Program-made: the position numbers and the translations under genes
Notes under the pieces: model-generated
Seen by the model: the letters and a program-made list of their open reading frames with translations, nothing else
The model's database searches: none
Told to the model about the DNA's origin: nothing
NCBI RefSeq assembly: GCF_000340215.1
Contig: NW_006921552.1
Coordinates: 62,001 to 126,000 of the forward strand
Direction: 5' to 3'
Source: Pseudocercospora fijiensis CIRAD86
Lineage: Eukaryota > Ascomycota > Dothideomycetes > Mycosphaerellales > Mycosphaerellaceae
Length of the DNA: 64,000 nt
Shown: one piece after another, positions 10,562 through 20,019 of the stretch
Numbering within the stretch: the stretch's first letter is position 1
Layout: each line of letters starts with the position of its first letter

Positions 10562-10912
10562 TCACTCAACCTGGCAAACAGTATTGGTGAGCAAGCCGGA
10601 GTGGCGCTGCACGAGCGCGGCCCCCAATTCAGAGCGTGGAAAATGCGTGTCGGCCGCGTACATGACTTCGTTGATCAGGGTATGAGAGAAGATCCAGAGT
10701 ATGACCAACATGGCGAGAACTGCGACCATCATCTTGACGGCATCCACAGGCGGACCATTTGATACATGCTCTTCAGATATGGAGCTATGTGCCGAATGAA
10801 TGGGAAGATTCCAAGGACGTTCGTTTCTTTTCCTGCTGGAGCGTTTGGGACGGCAAAGCTTCTGCTTGGGCAACACCGCTTTTCCATGTACCGAGATCGG
10901 CTGGAGATTCAC
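10562..10912 (-). pseudogene. Remnant with one transmembrane helix
   Basis: No family recognised. The right part reads EALPSQTLQQEKKRTSLESS in one frame; after a shift near 10790 the next frame gives PPVDAVKMMVAVLAM, a strongly hydrophobic helix continuing to VILWIFSHTLINE, then a short tail. The layout is polar N-terminus, one membrane helix, short C-terminus, like the fragments at 8.4, 12.1, 14.1 and 18.7 kb. Confidence 0.4.
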
Positions 10913-11274
10913 AAGTTCAGAGACACCCGGCCTATCTACATATCATACCTTTGTTGCCTGGAGTTCCTTCATTCTACGACGACCTTGTTCCTTGGTCTTG
11001 GTCTTCGGTATTCAATCACATTTTTTTGAGACGCGCGATGATCACTGGCGCCTTCGTCTAACTGCTCCTCCCGCCTGGAGTGTCGCGAACACTGATCCTT
11101 GCCTGGCCATGTGATGCTCCTGTGGGCTTGGGCTCATCGACCCTGGGATGCTTCACAAAGTCAGGCGAGCCACTGCTCGGCAGTATCCATCGCTCGTCGT
11201 CCGTCATCTGGGCTCCGCTTCATCAGAAGATCCGCAATCTGCGCCGCCGGCAGACCTTCGAATCTCCTCCAAAG

Positions 11275-11788
11275 TCAATCTTCTGCAACCATTCCTGTTG
11301 TGGAATGGAAACCCATGGTTGCGGACCAGGCGCCTGTTGGCTTCGGTCGCGCCTCTGCGGCATCGGCGAAACGTAGCTTCCCAACCCTTTGGCACCCATC
11401 CACCTTCGCCTGTGCGCACACGGTTCCTGGTGAGCTGAAGCACGATGCGGCCACCTTGGCAAGATATCCGCTTGACAATGCAAGACATTGCGCGACGACT
11501 TTGGCGGAGATGGATGGAACGTGACTCTGATGAATAAGAAGCTTGGCCTCTGACTGAAAGGACTCATCTCTGGCGACCGGAGCATCGATCAATCACTACC
11601 TCTTCAACTTCATCAGCTCCCACCTTGACTATGTAGGCAAAGCCGACGATGTGGCGCACGAGCTCACTAAAAATGTCAGTTCCAAAGAAACAGCATCTCC
11701 ATGCTGGACGCGGGCCATAACGAGCACTTGAAGATCTCGTGGGGTGGCCGCAACGACACTCGGAAACGAATTCCAAGGACTCAAGCAC
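11275..11788 (-). pseudogene. Frame-broken unknown gene
   Basis: No family recognised. Minus-strand piece FSELVRHIVGFAYIVKVGAD followed by EVEEVV, a frame change at TTGATCGATG near 11586, then ARDESFQSEAKLLIHQ and AKVVAQCLALSSGYLAKV to a stop at 11275. The two pieces read as one amphipathic helical protein once the break is ignored. Confidence 0.35.
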
Positions 11789-12097
11789 TCTGGATCTGGT
11801 CGACCTGGTGCCGGCTGGTCAGTTGCCCGACGCCAAGCACGCTATCTGCTTGTGAACCATGCGTCAGAGGAGCATGCGGCTGCCTGCCACTTGCATGGAC
11901 AAGCCGGTAGTTCTGTTCTGGGCGTAGTCTGCACGTGTCACCGCCATGGCGATTCAGACAATGGACTCTGCTCGGAGCGGGAGTCATGGCGAACGCGAAG
12001 AAAGGCTGTGGTAAAGCACGTCTTGCTCGATGCGTTGGTACTTCGAATGCTCATGCATAACGGCGAACGGTCGAGAAGGGAATGCGAGACAGCCTGA

Positions 12098-12310
12098 TCA
12101 GCCTGCCTGCGAGCTGGTCAGGAGTCCTTTGTCTGTACTGGACGTTTTGCCGCCTGGGTCTGTTCTCGCCTTCGAAAGTCCAGTCATTACCGACACGACA
12201 GCCACTAGGAAGAATGCCAGGGTTAACAGAGACCACCTAGGCAGTTCTCCTACTCCGACGACCACTCCGCCCGACTCCAACACCCGCCCAACTCCAACAA
12301 ACTCGAGCAC
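12098..12310 (-). CDS. Small single-pass membrane peptide or remnant
   Basis: About 70 codons. Glycine/valine-rich N-terminus, hydrophobic helix RWSLLTLAFFLVAVVSVM, then a polar tail (LSKARTDPGGKTSS). The right end overlaps the start of the plus-strand repeat-encoding remnant. Possibly the last exon of a decayed gene rather than a complete one. Confidence 0.3.
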   Translation of the reverse strand: MLEFVGVGRVLESGGVVVGVGELPRWSLLTLAFFLVAVVSVMTGLSKARTDPGGKTSSTDKGLLTSSQAG

Positions 12311-13677
12311 ACTCTTCCTACCTCACCACACCATGAATCGCCCTTTCCCTCCACAACGGACAACGCCATGGACCTCACGCCCCAAGCAATCATCCATCTC
12401 CCCTCAGAGCCTGACGATGTCGATACGCCGGAGGACGGTTTTCTCACTTCGCCACATCATGATTCGCCCCTTCTCCTCATGACTGGCAACGCCATGAACC
12501 TCATGCCCCAAGCAGAGAGGCCCATCTCTTCCGCGCCTCACGATGTCGACACACCTGAGTACAGTTCTCCCACTCCGCGACATTATGATTTACCCTATCC
12601 CTCCTTCACGGACAACGCTGTGGACTTCACGCCCTACGCAAAGAAATCTCTTCCGAGCCCGGCGATATCGACACACCGAATCGAAGTTCTCCCACCTCAC
12701 TGCATCAGAATTCGCCAACTCCCTCCATCACGGATAACGCTGTGGATCTCACGCCCCAAGCAGATAGCCGATGTCCTCCGAGCATGACAATATCAACATG
12801 GAAGATCAAGTCAATCAAGGAGATCATGAAGAATCCCAAACCGTCACCACCCAAGAAACGCAAACTGCCACTCTGCCAGAAACATCTGAGCAGAGGTATC
12901 TCCTAAGCAAGGTAACTCAGCACATTCAGCGCCACTCATGGGTTTCCGCGAGCTTGACGGCGTAACCTCTACAGTGAGAACAGTCTATGGCGTGAAAAAT
13001 GCTTTCGACGTGGCAAGTCTTTGGATGTCCCCAGCGCCTGCGAGTCTTGCTGCCCACGGTTCTGATCGACCTCTTGATGGCCAACAGTCAATGCCACGAC
13101 CAGGCGCTCGTCACCTGCTGGATCGGCATACGTTCGAGACCTACGATCTGGAGTCACTGGACTACATCGTCGAGAAACTCCGCCAGATCTCAGCGATGGT
13201 GTGCAGCAGGTTTACCAAACCTCCAGCAGCGTTGCTTCAGTTGAACGGTCAAGATGAAAAACGATGAACGCTCAGGCAAGGGCGGCAAGATTGTCTTCAC
13301 TTGTGATCACAAGCTGGAGCCATAGCGGCCCAGCAATACATCAGCAACGCCAATGGTGAATGCCCTCTCATCTTGTGTCAGGTCCGAGTACTCGATCCTG
13401 ACCTCAGCGAGCCCAACAGCATTGCAGCTAAGGCTAGTTACGAGGATGGAGATACAAAAACAAGGACATGGATGATGTCCAAGATGAGAAAGAGTCCAAG
13501 AAAATTCCAGCTACGATTGCTCCAACGAGAAACTGTGACCACACCAAGCCGAAGTCGAAGGGTAGGGCAGGCATGGGAAAGAGGCGCAAACTGGACGCCA
13601 TCGAGACTGACCTATCAAACCCGACTACTGGAGATGCCACGATAGCAGAACGTGCGAAGGAATTGCAGAAGGAGTAG
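12281..13677 (+). pseudogene. Frame-broken gene with 42-residue repeats and NLS-like motifs
   Basis: No family recognised. The N-terminal part is built of about four units of 42 residues with the pattern DNAMDLTPQA...DDVDTPE...SPT..HHDSP. The fourth junction is 122 instead of 126 bases, which shifts the frame. Downstream in other frames follow SSEHDNINMEDQVNQGDHEE, FETYDLESLDYIVEKLRQ, KNDERSGKGGKIVFTC, YISNANGECPLILCQVR and KDMDDVQDEKESKKIP with GKRRKLDA, ending at a stop at 13677. Acidic, low-complexity and basic-patch composition suggests a nuclear protein. The gene is broken at least four times, at least once by the 4-base repeat contraction. Confidence 0.45.
12360..12790. repeat. 126-bp tandem repeat, about 3.5 units
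   Basis: The words AACGCCATGGACCTCACG and variants start at 12362, 12488, 12614 and 12736 (periods 126, 126, 122). Coding register is kept between the first three and lost at the last. Confidence 0.8.
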
Positions 13678-14030
13678 GTGAACGAAGCTAAGCCTGTGCG
13701 CAGCTTCCTCGCGGCTCCATGGAAATTGTCACGCCACCTCCTGGAGATTTCCTTTTGATTAAAGATGGCGAATGTTCCTTTCCGAGAAATGGTTGCAATT
13801 CTCGATTCCCTTCGTCTCGCATGTCGCGTGATGAAGCTCACCGCCATGCCTCGGCGAAGTCTCCGAGCAAAGAGCCTGGGTGTAGGTGATGGCGGCTCGC
13901 GTGCGAAAAGATGATCAATGATCAGGTTCTCGGCGAGCGGGCGTGGAAGCGTGCGTGATGCTGAGGTCCGTATTACGCATAGTGGGTGATATGGGCGTGG
14001 ATGTGGCAAGGAAGACTTTCATGGACTCAC
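13678..14030. other. No gene recognised
   Basis: A minus-strand frame of 191 codons (13434-14009) crosses this stretch, but it lies mostly opposite the better plus-strand coding remnant and is Arg/Ser/Phe-rich in the way of an antisense frame. Nothing else seen. Confidence 0.4.
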
Positions 14031-14300
14031 CTACACCGACGACAAGAGAGCAACAGAAGAGGGTGTGTTGTGTGTAGGCAGCGCAGAGACGGCGGAGATG
14101 CTGGCGATGTCATCAAAATGTTCGCTGGTGGTGATTTCGGTGGGGACGTTCGCAAAGGCAACAACGTGCCGGGCGACAGGGAAGAGGCAGATCAGGTCGA
14201 GGAACAGAGCAGCGACGATGGGGGCGAAGATGGCAGTCAGAGAGCTGAAGGCAGGCGCCAACGAACCAGGCACACCATTCCATAGCTGGCATTCAGACAC
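14031..14300 (-). CDS. Small membrane protein or remnant
   Basis: About 89 codons, unrecognised. Hydrophobic segment SLTAIFAPIVAALFLDLICL followed by FPVARHVVAFANVPTEITT and SEHFDDIASISAVSALP. One or two membrane passes possible. Belongs to the same loose group of minus-strand helix-bearing fragments. Confidence 0.3.
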   Translation of the reverse strand: MSECQLWNGVPGSLAPAFSSLTAIFAPIVAALFLDLICLFPVARHVVAFANVPTEITTSEHFDDIASISAVSALPTHNTPSSVALLSSV

Positions 14301-14370
14301 TTACCAATCTTTGACGCGATCAAGCAAAAACATTTTCCACAAAGCATGAGCACTGGGTATCTCATTCTTA

Positions 14371-14446
14371 TCGACATTGTGCTTGACCTCGTCCGTTTGC
14401 ATTGCCGCATCTCCGCCTAGCGCTTCTCGTCGACATTGTGCTTGAC
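14371..14446. repeat. 59-bp tandem duplication
   Basis: TCGACATTGTGCTTGAC occurs at 14371 and 14430. The two copies are followed by CTCGTCC and GTGCAGA, so only the core is conserved. Confidence 0.6.
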
Positions 14447-14514
14447 GTGCAGAAAGGCAAGCTGGAGCCGACGTTGCAATCCCGCTTCTTTACATCTTTC
14501 TTTCTGTCGACACA

Positions 14515-14538
14515 TCTCACCTCACCTCACCTCACCTC
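14515..14538. repeat. (TCACC)n microsatellite
   Basis: About five units of TCACC in a pyrimidine-rich stretch that follows a TTTCTTTC tract. Confidence 0.8.
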
Positions 14539-14624
14539 CCAGGCTTCGTAGTCATTCAACTCACAGTTACTTGGTGGTTGCGTCATCCCGTTGCCACTTC
14601 TCGCAGGCTGGCGACCGCAGCTGG

Positions 14625-14945
14625 CATCACACTTGTTGATCAAGTATCTATCCGGAAACTCAAATACTCATCCCAATGTTCTCGATTCTCACGATGCTAC
14701 GGACGAAAGAATGCCTGTTTGATCTTGCCGCAACAGCCATCACACTTGATCAAGTATCCAGAAATTCAAATACTCATCCCAGTATTCTCTATTCTCACGA
14801 TGTATCTTGCCGCAGCAGCCATTATACTTAATCAAGTATCCAGAATTTCAAATACTCATCCCAGTGTTCTCCATTCCCACGATGCTGCGTGTGCTAGAAT
14901 GCTCATTCTATCCTGCCGCAGCATGCCACTCTCTTGGTTCTCATC
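14625..14945. repeat. Degenerate tandem repeat, three units
   Basis: Three copies of a segment containing CACTT-GATCAAGTATCCAG, AATACTCATCCCAGT and TTCTC-ATTCTCACGATG start near 14625, 14737 and 14817. The middle unit lacks about 40 bases present in the outer two. Lies upstream of the gene at 15.05 kb, so it may sit in its promoter. Confidence 0.7.
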
Positions 14946-15048
14946 CTGAGCGTTTTTTCGTCACCATCACATCTCAATGCTCTGCAACACCCACATGCCC
15001 ATTGATCTTGTCAAGTCTGTTCCTTCCGCTGCTCCGTCCACCACAGCC

Positions 15049-15807
15049 ATGGCGGAAAAGTCACCCACATCATCATTTGTTCCCACGCCCGTCGTACACG
15101 TTGATGGCCCATCGTTTCTTCTCCCATCTCTTCAGAGCTTCTTACGAGTGCTCAGCTGGACTCCTGCTCAGCCTTGCCTTGTTCAGACCAACGCATCTCG
15201 ACACCACTCCAAGAAGTGCAGCAGTCGCAACTCGATCCGGGCTCAGTGCACTCCTGCTGCGGCCATGAGGGTTCTATGTGCGGTGTTCCACTACGATCAC
15301 AAGATACTCCATGCCAGACAGTGGGAGGAAGAAGGAAATGAGGAGTCGGCTCTGCTTGTTCTCCATAGCGTTCTGCAATTGATCGACGTCGCCAGGTGCA
15401 CCCGACACGAGGAAGGCTGGTCAGGCGCAGAGGCCGACGATGGGGTACTGATTCAGATTGTTGGCGACCTCATTACGGCAGCAGAGACGGTCCTGAAAGA
15501 GCAGCAGCAGGACCAGGCCCATGTGCGCTGGGATGAAGAAGAGTATGCAGAGGCGGCAGGACTGTTGTTGAGGACTCGCTCCAGTGGCTTGGATCGAACT
15601 CTGGAAGTGTCCAGCTTCACCCACGTATGGATGGAGAGGCTAAGTCGAGGATTCGCAGACTTCTTGGTAAGAATTGTCTCATTGTCTGCTTCCTCTTGGT
15701 TCTGGAAGCTGATTCAAGTCCAGACAACACGACCTTCACCTCTCCGTACTCAGACTGGTGGAGATGAATTGTTCTTCTTCGACTTTGAGCGCTTTGAGGA
15801 GACATGA
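15049..15807 (+). CDS. Hypothetical protein, about 252 residues
   Basis: Unrecognised. I chose the ATG at 15049 because its context (CCACAGCCATGG) fits a strong fungal start and it begins a Ser/Thr/Pro-rich leader (AEKSPTSSFVPTP); an earlier in-frame ATG at 14977 has weaker sequence. The core from about residue 75 is acidic and helical (HARQWEEEGNEESALLVL, LIQIVGDLITAAETVLKEQQ, VRWDEEEYAEAAGLLLR). A GTAAGA at 15667 with a CTGAT and CAG near 15711-15723 could be an intron near the 3' end, in which case the last 45 residues differ. No membrane helix, no known domain. Intact frame and typical composition support a real gene. Confidence 0.55.
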   Translation: MAEKSPTSSFVPTPVVHVDGPSFLLPSLQSFLRVLSWTPAQPCLVQTNASRHHSKKCSSRNSIRAQCTPAAAMRVLCAVFHYDHKILHARQWEEEGNEESALLVLHSVLQLIDVARCTRHEEGWSGAEADDGVLIQIVGDLITAAETVLKEQQQDQAHVRWDEEEYAEAAGLLLRTRSSGLDRTLEVSSFTHVWMERLSRGFADFLVRIVSLSASSWFWKLIQVQTTRPSPLRTQTGGDELFFFDFERFEET

Positions 15808-15970
15808 TGTCTTCACTGAGGACGGAAGCATCTACCCACCATTCGCACAGTTCCAGAGCAGCTCTGGATGTGCTCATGGTGCTTGTTGGCGTCGAAATCG
15901 GGCTCGCGGTAGGACGTGGGGAAGCTCTCTGAGGGCCGAGTGTCAAGGACGATGGACGTAGCAATGCTTC

Positions 15971-16476
15971 TCAGTGTCTCTCCATATTTGCCAGGAGAAT
16001 GTCCTCAAAGAGTGGCAGTGTTGGTGTGACTGTAAACAATGCTGGTGACTTCCGGGGAATGGCGTAGCATTGAGTGCTAAGAGGGCTCGTATAAAGCAGC
16101 GCAACTCTAGCGATGGAGATTCTAGCAGAGCGATGACATCTGGGACGACGACGCCTGAGTGTGGGAAGTAGATTATACTGCACATCGTGATACAAGTGTT
16201 CCTTCTACAATGTGTCCGCAATAGCTCTAACTTACTCGTTGTCGAGATGGTTGCCGAAGATCGCCCAACCCATGAATACCAGAGCCTTTCCAAAGCGCCC
16301 TGTTTTATTGAAGCCGAGGATCTTCGACGCTTTTGCGGTCGTACATGTCAATCAAGCATTCGCTGAGAAGTAAGTTGGGACTGCGAAGCGATCGTTATTC
16401 TTCCACGTGTTCGCCAACGTTCTCCTCTCTATCGGCCTCGTAGCAGGCACCACGAGCAGCGTGGGAGCCGACATCT
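15971..16476 (-). pseudogene. Small spliced gene, probably broken
   Basis: No family recognised. Reading leftwards: ATG at 16476 (MSAPTLLVVPATRPIERRTL), then ANTWKNNDRFAVPTYFSANA, an in-frame TGA, then in the same frame KASKILGFNKTGRFGKALVF and MGWAIFGNHLDNE, a GTAAGT donor near 16235, a CAG acceptor near 16155, and a final exon whose frame fits and contains SPALFTVTPTLPLFEDILLA, ending with TGA at 15971. The TGA may be a lesion or lie in an unrecognised intron. A second frame over 16330-16370 also looks protein-like (LSECLIDMYDRKSVEDPR), so an indel is also possible. Confidence 0.4.
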
Positions 16477-17278
16477 TCTGGCGGTGGGCTGGGGCCTTGT
16501 TGTATAAGGGAGTCTATGAGACAGTTACCCAGGGTGATGCCGTGACGCTGCGCTGAATGCTTCCAGGCGTTGAAGCGTGGCAGCTGATGCATGCAATGGG
16601 GTGATGTAGTGATGGAATCTCCACGCAGACTCCCATCGTCAACTCGAACCACGAAGCATACACATTGTGACCAGGACTGGCAAGCCGTACATCAAGGCGT
16701 GTTGGACCAGATGCGAGGGCGAAAGGAGCGCAACAGGCACGATGGGTGATGGACGTGGGAACAGTGTCGACACGATGGCGGCGGAGTTTCCAGGCGGAGC
16801 GGAGAAGATGAAAAGCGGCCACAGTCCTTGGCACGCCGGGAAGTGGAGTGATCGAACTGCTTTCTCGAGTCCGCTGCCGTCAGACTTCACAACGACATGC
16901 TCTCCCATCTCTGCCGACAACCATCTCCAACGTCATGCGTCTGGTACTGACGGATATGCATCTGCTACCCAGCCTGTGTCTGTGCCTATCACCGCATGGC
17001 GTACTCCAGTCGCGAAAGGCGATACTCGGACAAGTATTCATCTGAGAATGCCCGCGCTTTCTCCCCGTCTGTCGGCTGAGCATGTATACCATGACCAGTA
17101 CTTCCTGCCCTCTTCTCTCTCTCTCTACACGAACCACGCAGATTTCTATTGCTCTTGCCAATACATCAGCAGCAGCATCCTCACGGCACTCTATACTGCA
17201 GCCCGCGCTCCACGCCGGACTCCACAGAATACTCAAGCAAGCAACCCAACGCGGCCCGCCATCTTCCGCCATCTTCCA

Positions 17279-18151
17279 ATGCCTCCTCAACCACCACTGC
17301 GCACTACCGACGCCTTCGCGCGACTCAACACCATACTCCAGCGCCTGAACCACAGCCCCGCAAAGATCGCCATCACACGACAAGTTACCTACCATGCTAC
17401 TGTCGCGCTTGACAATCGCACCCAGGAACTCCTCGCCAGTGACGAACTGGCTCCCGCGCTGAAGAAACACATCCGCAGCAAGTGGTCGAGGGGCAAGAAA
17501 GCCAGCGAGGAGAGGACTGCAAAGGAGGCGCTGGCGCGGGAAGTGGCAGAGTGCTTGGACATTGCTTTGACGGCGCGGAAGGGCCGCTTAGGAGGGCGAG
17601 GTGGAGAAGATGGAAACCTGAACAAGAGCATGACTACTCCGCCCCGTGTCGCGAGGAAGAGGTCTGCGGAGGAGGATCATGCTGAGTCGGGAGGGCGAAG
17701 TGGAGAGATGGGAAACCTGAAGAAGAGCACAACTACTCCGCCTCGTCTCGCGAGGAAGAGGTCTGCCGAGGAGGATTATGCTGAGTCGGGACGGCGAAGT
17801 GGAGAGATGGGAACCCTGAAGAAGATCACAACTACTCCGCCTCGTCTCGCGAGGAAGAGGTCTGCCGAGGAGGATTATGCTGAGTCGGGACGGCGAAGTG
17901 GAGAGATGGGAACCCTGAAGAAGATCACAACTACTCCGCCTCGTCTCGCGAGGAAGAGGTCTGCCGAGGAGGATCATACCGAGCCCGGGGAAGTTAGGGA
18001 AGAGGAGAGCAGAGGCGGAGCTAGGACATCACCTGCCCAGAAGAAGCGCAAGACTGTGGCAGGTGTACAAGAGTGGGATGCCGGTTACCAGGAGCGCGAG
18101 CAGCGAACCGCGCCTCGCAGCAGGCGCAGTTCTCCGCACCTAGCGTGGTAG
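17279..18151 (+). CDS. Nuclear-type repeat protein, 290 residues
   Basis: Unrecognised intact gene. The frame is open further upstream, but I chose the ATG at 17279 because the preceding part looks like an untranslated leader (CT-rich, then poorly protein-like) and the protein proper begins MPPQPPLRTTDAFARLNTIL. Residues 1-105 are helical and basic (HIRSKWSRGKKASEER, AKEALAREVAECLDIAL). Residues 105-236 are four tandem 33-residue units, each with the pattern SGEMG-LKK-TTPPRLARKRSAEED. The C-terminal part has a classical basic nuclear signal (AQKKRKTV) and an RS/basic tail. TTPP and RKRSAEED suggest phosphorylation and nuclear import. DNA or chromatin association is a guess from charge alone. 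Confidence 0.7.
   Translation: MPPQPPLRTTDAFARLNTILQRLNHSPAKIAITRQVTYHATVALDNRTQELLASDELAPALKKHIRSKWSRGKKASEERTAKEALAREVAECLDIALTARKGRLGGRGGEDGNLNKSMTTPPRVARKRSAEEDHAESGGRSGEMGNLKKSTTTPPRLARKRSAEEDYAESGRRSGEMGTLKKITTTPPRLARKRSAEEDYAESGRRSGEMGTLKKITTTPPRLARKRSAEEDHTEPGEVREEESRGGARTSPAQKKRKTVAGVQEWDAGYQEREQRTAPRSRRSSPHLAW
17591..17986. repeat. 99-bp in-frame tandem repeat, four units
   Basis: Units at 17591, 17690, 17789 and 17888. Units 3 and 4 are almost identical, unit 1 the most diverged, consistent with recent expansion from the 3' side. Every unit encodes ARKRSAEED preceded by TTPPR. Confidence 0.95.
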
Positions 18152-18462
18152 ATCGGGAGGAGATCTGCATGATCGATGGGAGGTAGTCATGGTGAATGAT
18201 GAGATGAGCTAGGCATTGTGTATCACAATGATTGTGTATCACAATGGAGCATATGGCACAGTCGGTATCCGTAGAATGCATGGTGTGCCATGGAGGACAG
18301 CGAAGACAAAATCCAGAATGAGAGCACATAGAATGAGGGCACGATTGGTTACGAGCATACCGAAGTTGTGAAGTGTTGTAGAAGGTAGCATGCGTACTAT
18401 TCTTTGCGAGGCAATGCAAGCACTGTTTTCAGCTGCTTCGAGAAGGAGAGGCGGCAATTTTT

Positions 18463-18546
18463 TCATTCATCCACCTTTTTCATCCACTTTTTCCATCCAC
18501 CTTTTCCATCTACCTTTTTCATCCACCTTTCTTCATCCACCTTTTT
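18463..18546. repeat. Minisatellite, about 15-bp unit
   Basis: Variants of TTTTTCATCCACC repeated about six times. Confidence 0.85.
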
Positions 18547-18700
18547 GGCGTCTGCAATCAACTGTAGACTCAACTCCACGAGGCGAACTGATAATGCTGA
18601 CGATTCTTCTCGACATCACAGGCGCAGATCTCCAAGGCAGCAGTCGTAGGCAAGCAATCTCATCACCTTTCCCGTAGCCCTTGACGAGCTCTGCGAAGCA

Positions 18701-19310
18701 TCAGAGGCTATCGATCCTAGCCTTCCGCTTCTCTGCACGCCGATTAACGAGAAGCACGAAAGCGAGCAATGAGTTGGCAAAGAACAGCAGCATAAACACC
18801 AGCAACACCTGAAGCAACGAATCATGAGCTCAGCACTCGACATTTTGATGATCCAATTGCAACATGAAACAGCGGAAATGAGATTGGGATACTACTCGAT
18901 GGTGGAAGATCGATTCCGTCTTGCCCAACGGACGTACATCAGCGCACAGGCAACTGGATGACTACTGTGAGAGTGTCATGATCAAGATCGAACACAAAAA
19001 CGCGGTGCTACAGGCCCAAATGGAACAACATGCCAGGACAGTCACCAATGGGGCCCACATCTCTGCCATGACGAACTACACGAGACTTGTCATTTTCAAC
19101 CTGACTACTTCCATCGGAGACGTTCTCCCAACGATGCATTGTCCGGCTCATAGCCTCGTCGAGATCGAGCAGAGAACTCGCGATGATTCGCTCGAAGTCG
19201 GGCATCATGCTGAGCTGTAAAGCCAGTGGGGATGCTCGAACGTGGTTAGACATTCCATCTTGGGATTCCTCATGAATCGCAAAGCCAGGATCATCATATG
19301 CAGGAGGCAA
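18701..19310 (-). pseudogene. Frame-broken gene ending in a transmembrane helix
   Basis: No family recognised. Right part (19310-19010) reads DDPGFAIHEESQDGMSNHVR, MMPDFERIIASSLLDLDEAM and SRTMHRWENVSDGSSQVEND in one frame. After breaks, a frame with one in-frame TGA gives AHDSLLQVLLVFMLLFFANS, continuing as a hydrophobic helix to LLAFVLLVNRRAEKRKARID and a stop at 18701. Soluble acidic N-terminus, one membrane helix and a short basic tail predict a tail-anchored or single-pass protein if it was ever intact. Confidence 0.4.
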
Positions 19311-19347
19311 CGCATGGCCGCAGTCGACTTCGTTTGCATCCTCCTGG

Positions 19348-19716
19348 TCAACGTCTGCTTCCTCGGATGTTCCGCGTCCTCGTGAAGCAGGACTCCTTCA
19401 CTCTCAATTCGACCTGCACTTGGCGGACAGGTACCGCTCGCTCGTCAGCTTTCAGAAAGTCCGCCTTACCCCAGGTGTCCTCTCCTACAGTGGCAAGAAT
19501 GTCCGGACATCGCCGGTGAAGCTTGCCAGGGTGATGAAGATCATCAAGGAAATGTTCACACCTCGCCCGATTGACGAAGATCATCCAAGAGATGTTCACA
19601 GAAGGTGTGAGGGCCTTCGCAATCTTCATGGTCCAAGGTGCCAAGTTTGCGAACACGAAAGCTGCCAACGCCAACAAGGCAAGACCGACCCGATGATCGG
19701 CCTCCAACTTATGTAA
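19348..19716 (-). pseudogene. Membrane-protein remnant disrupted by a 40-bp duplication
   Basis: No family recognised. Begins with a hydrophobic helix (GLALLALAAFVFANLAPW), then MKIAKALTPSVNISWMIF. A 40-bp duplication follows and changes the frame; skipping one copy joins ALTPSVNISLMIF to ITLASFTGDVRTFLPL, a second hydrophobic stretch. The frame actually open continues as HHPGKLHRRCPDILATV and KADERAVPVRQVQVELRVKE to a stop at 19348. Confidence 0.4.
19536..19600. repeat. 40-bp tandem duplication (1.6 copies)
   Basis: GAAGATCATC-AAG-GATGTTCACA occurs at 19536 and 19576 with 2-3 differences. Length is not a multiple of 3, so it shifts the minus-strand frame. Confidence 0.85.
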
Positions 19717-20019
19717 CCAACTTTGTTCGGTTCAAAGGCGGCGTAATGAGCCTGGAAATTGCCTCAGCATTCGACATGGCAAGATCCTGCTTGATTGGGA
19801 GCCTGTGTCAATATCCTGAAGCTTGAAATGAGCTATAAGCCTTCTGGTCTACGCTGGAAATAGTCATATCAACGAATGGCAAGTCTCGCTCTGCGATACC
19901 ATGAGTCAGTCTTCCTTTGCGACCGGAGCTCCTGGGTTCTAGATGGGCTGCTGCCACTACAGGCATTCAATGTCTCGCGACCGAATTTGCCATGACTCCG
20001 AGCATGATCTAGCGATATT

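Noticed and set aside
11099..11524. 141-codon plus-strand ORF
   Set aside because: Overlaps a minus-strand frame with more convincing helical protein sequence; His/Ser/Arg/Trp-rich antisense composition.
13434..14009. 191-codon minus-strand ORF
   Set aside because: Opposite a plus-strand remnant with better protein character (KDMDDVQDEKESKK, GKRRKLDA); composition fits an antisense frame.
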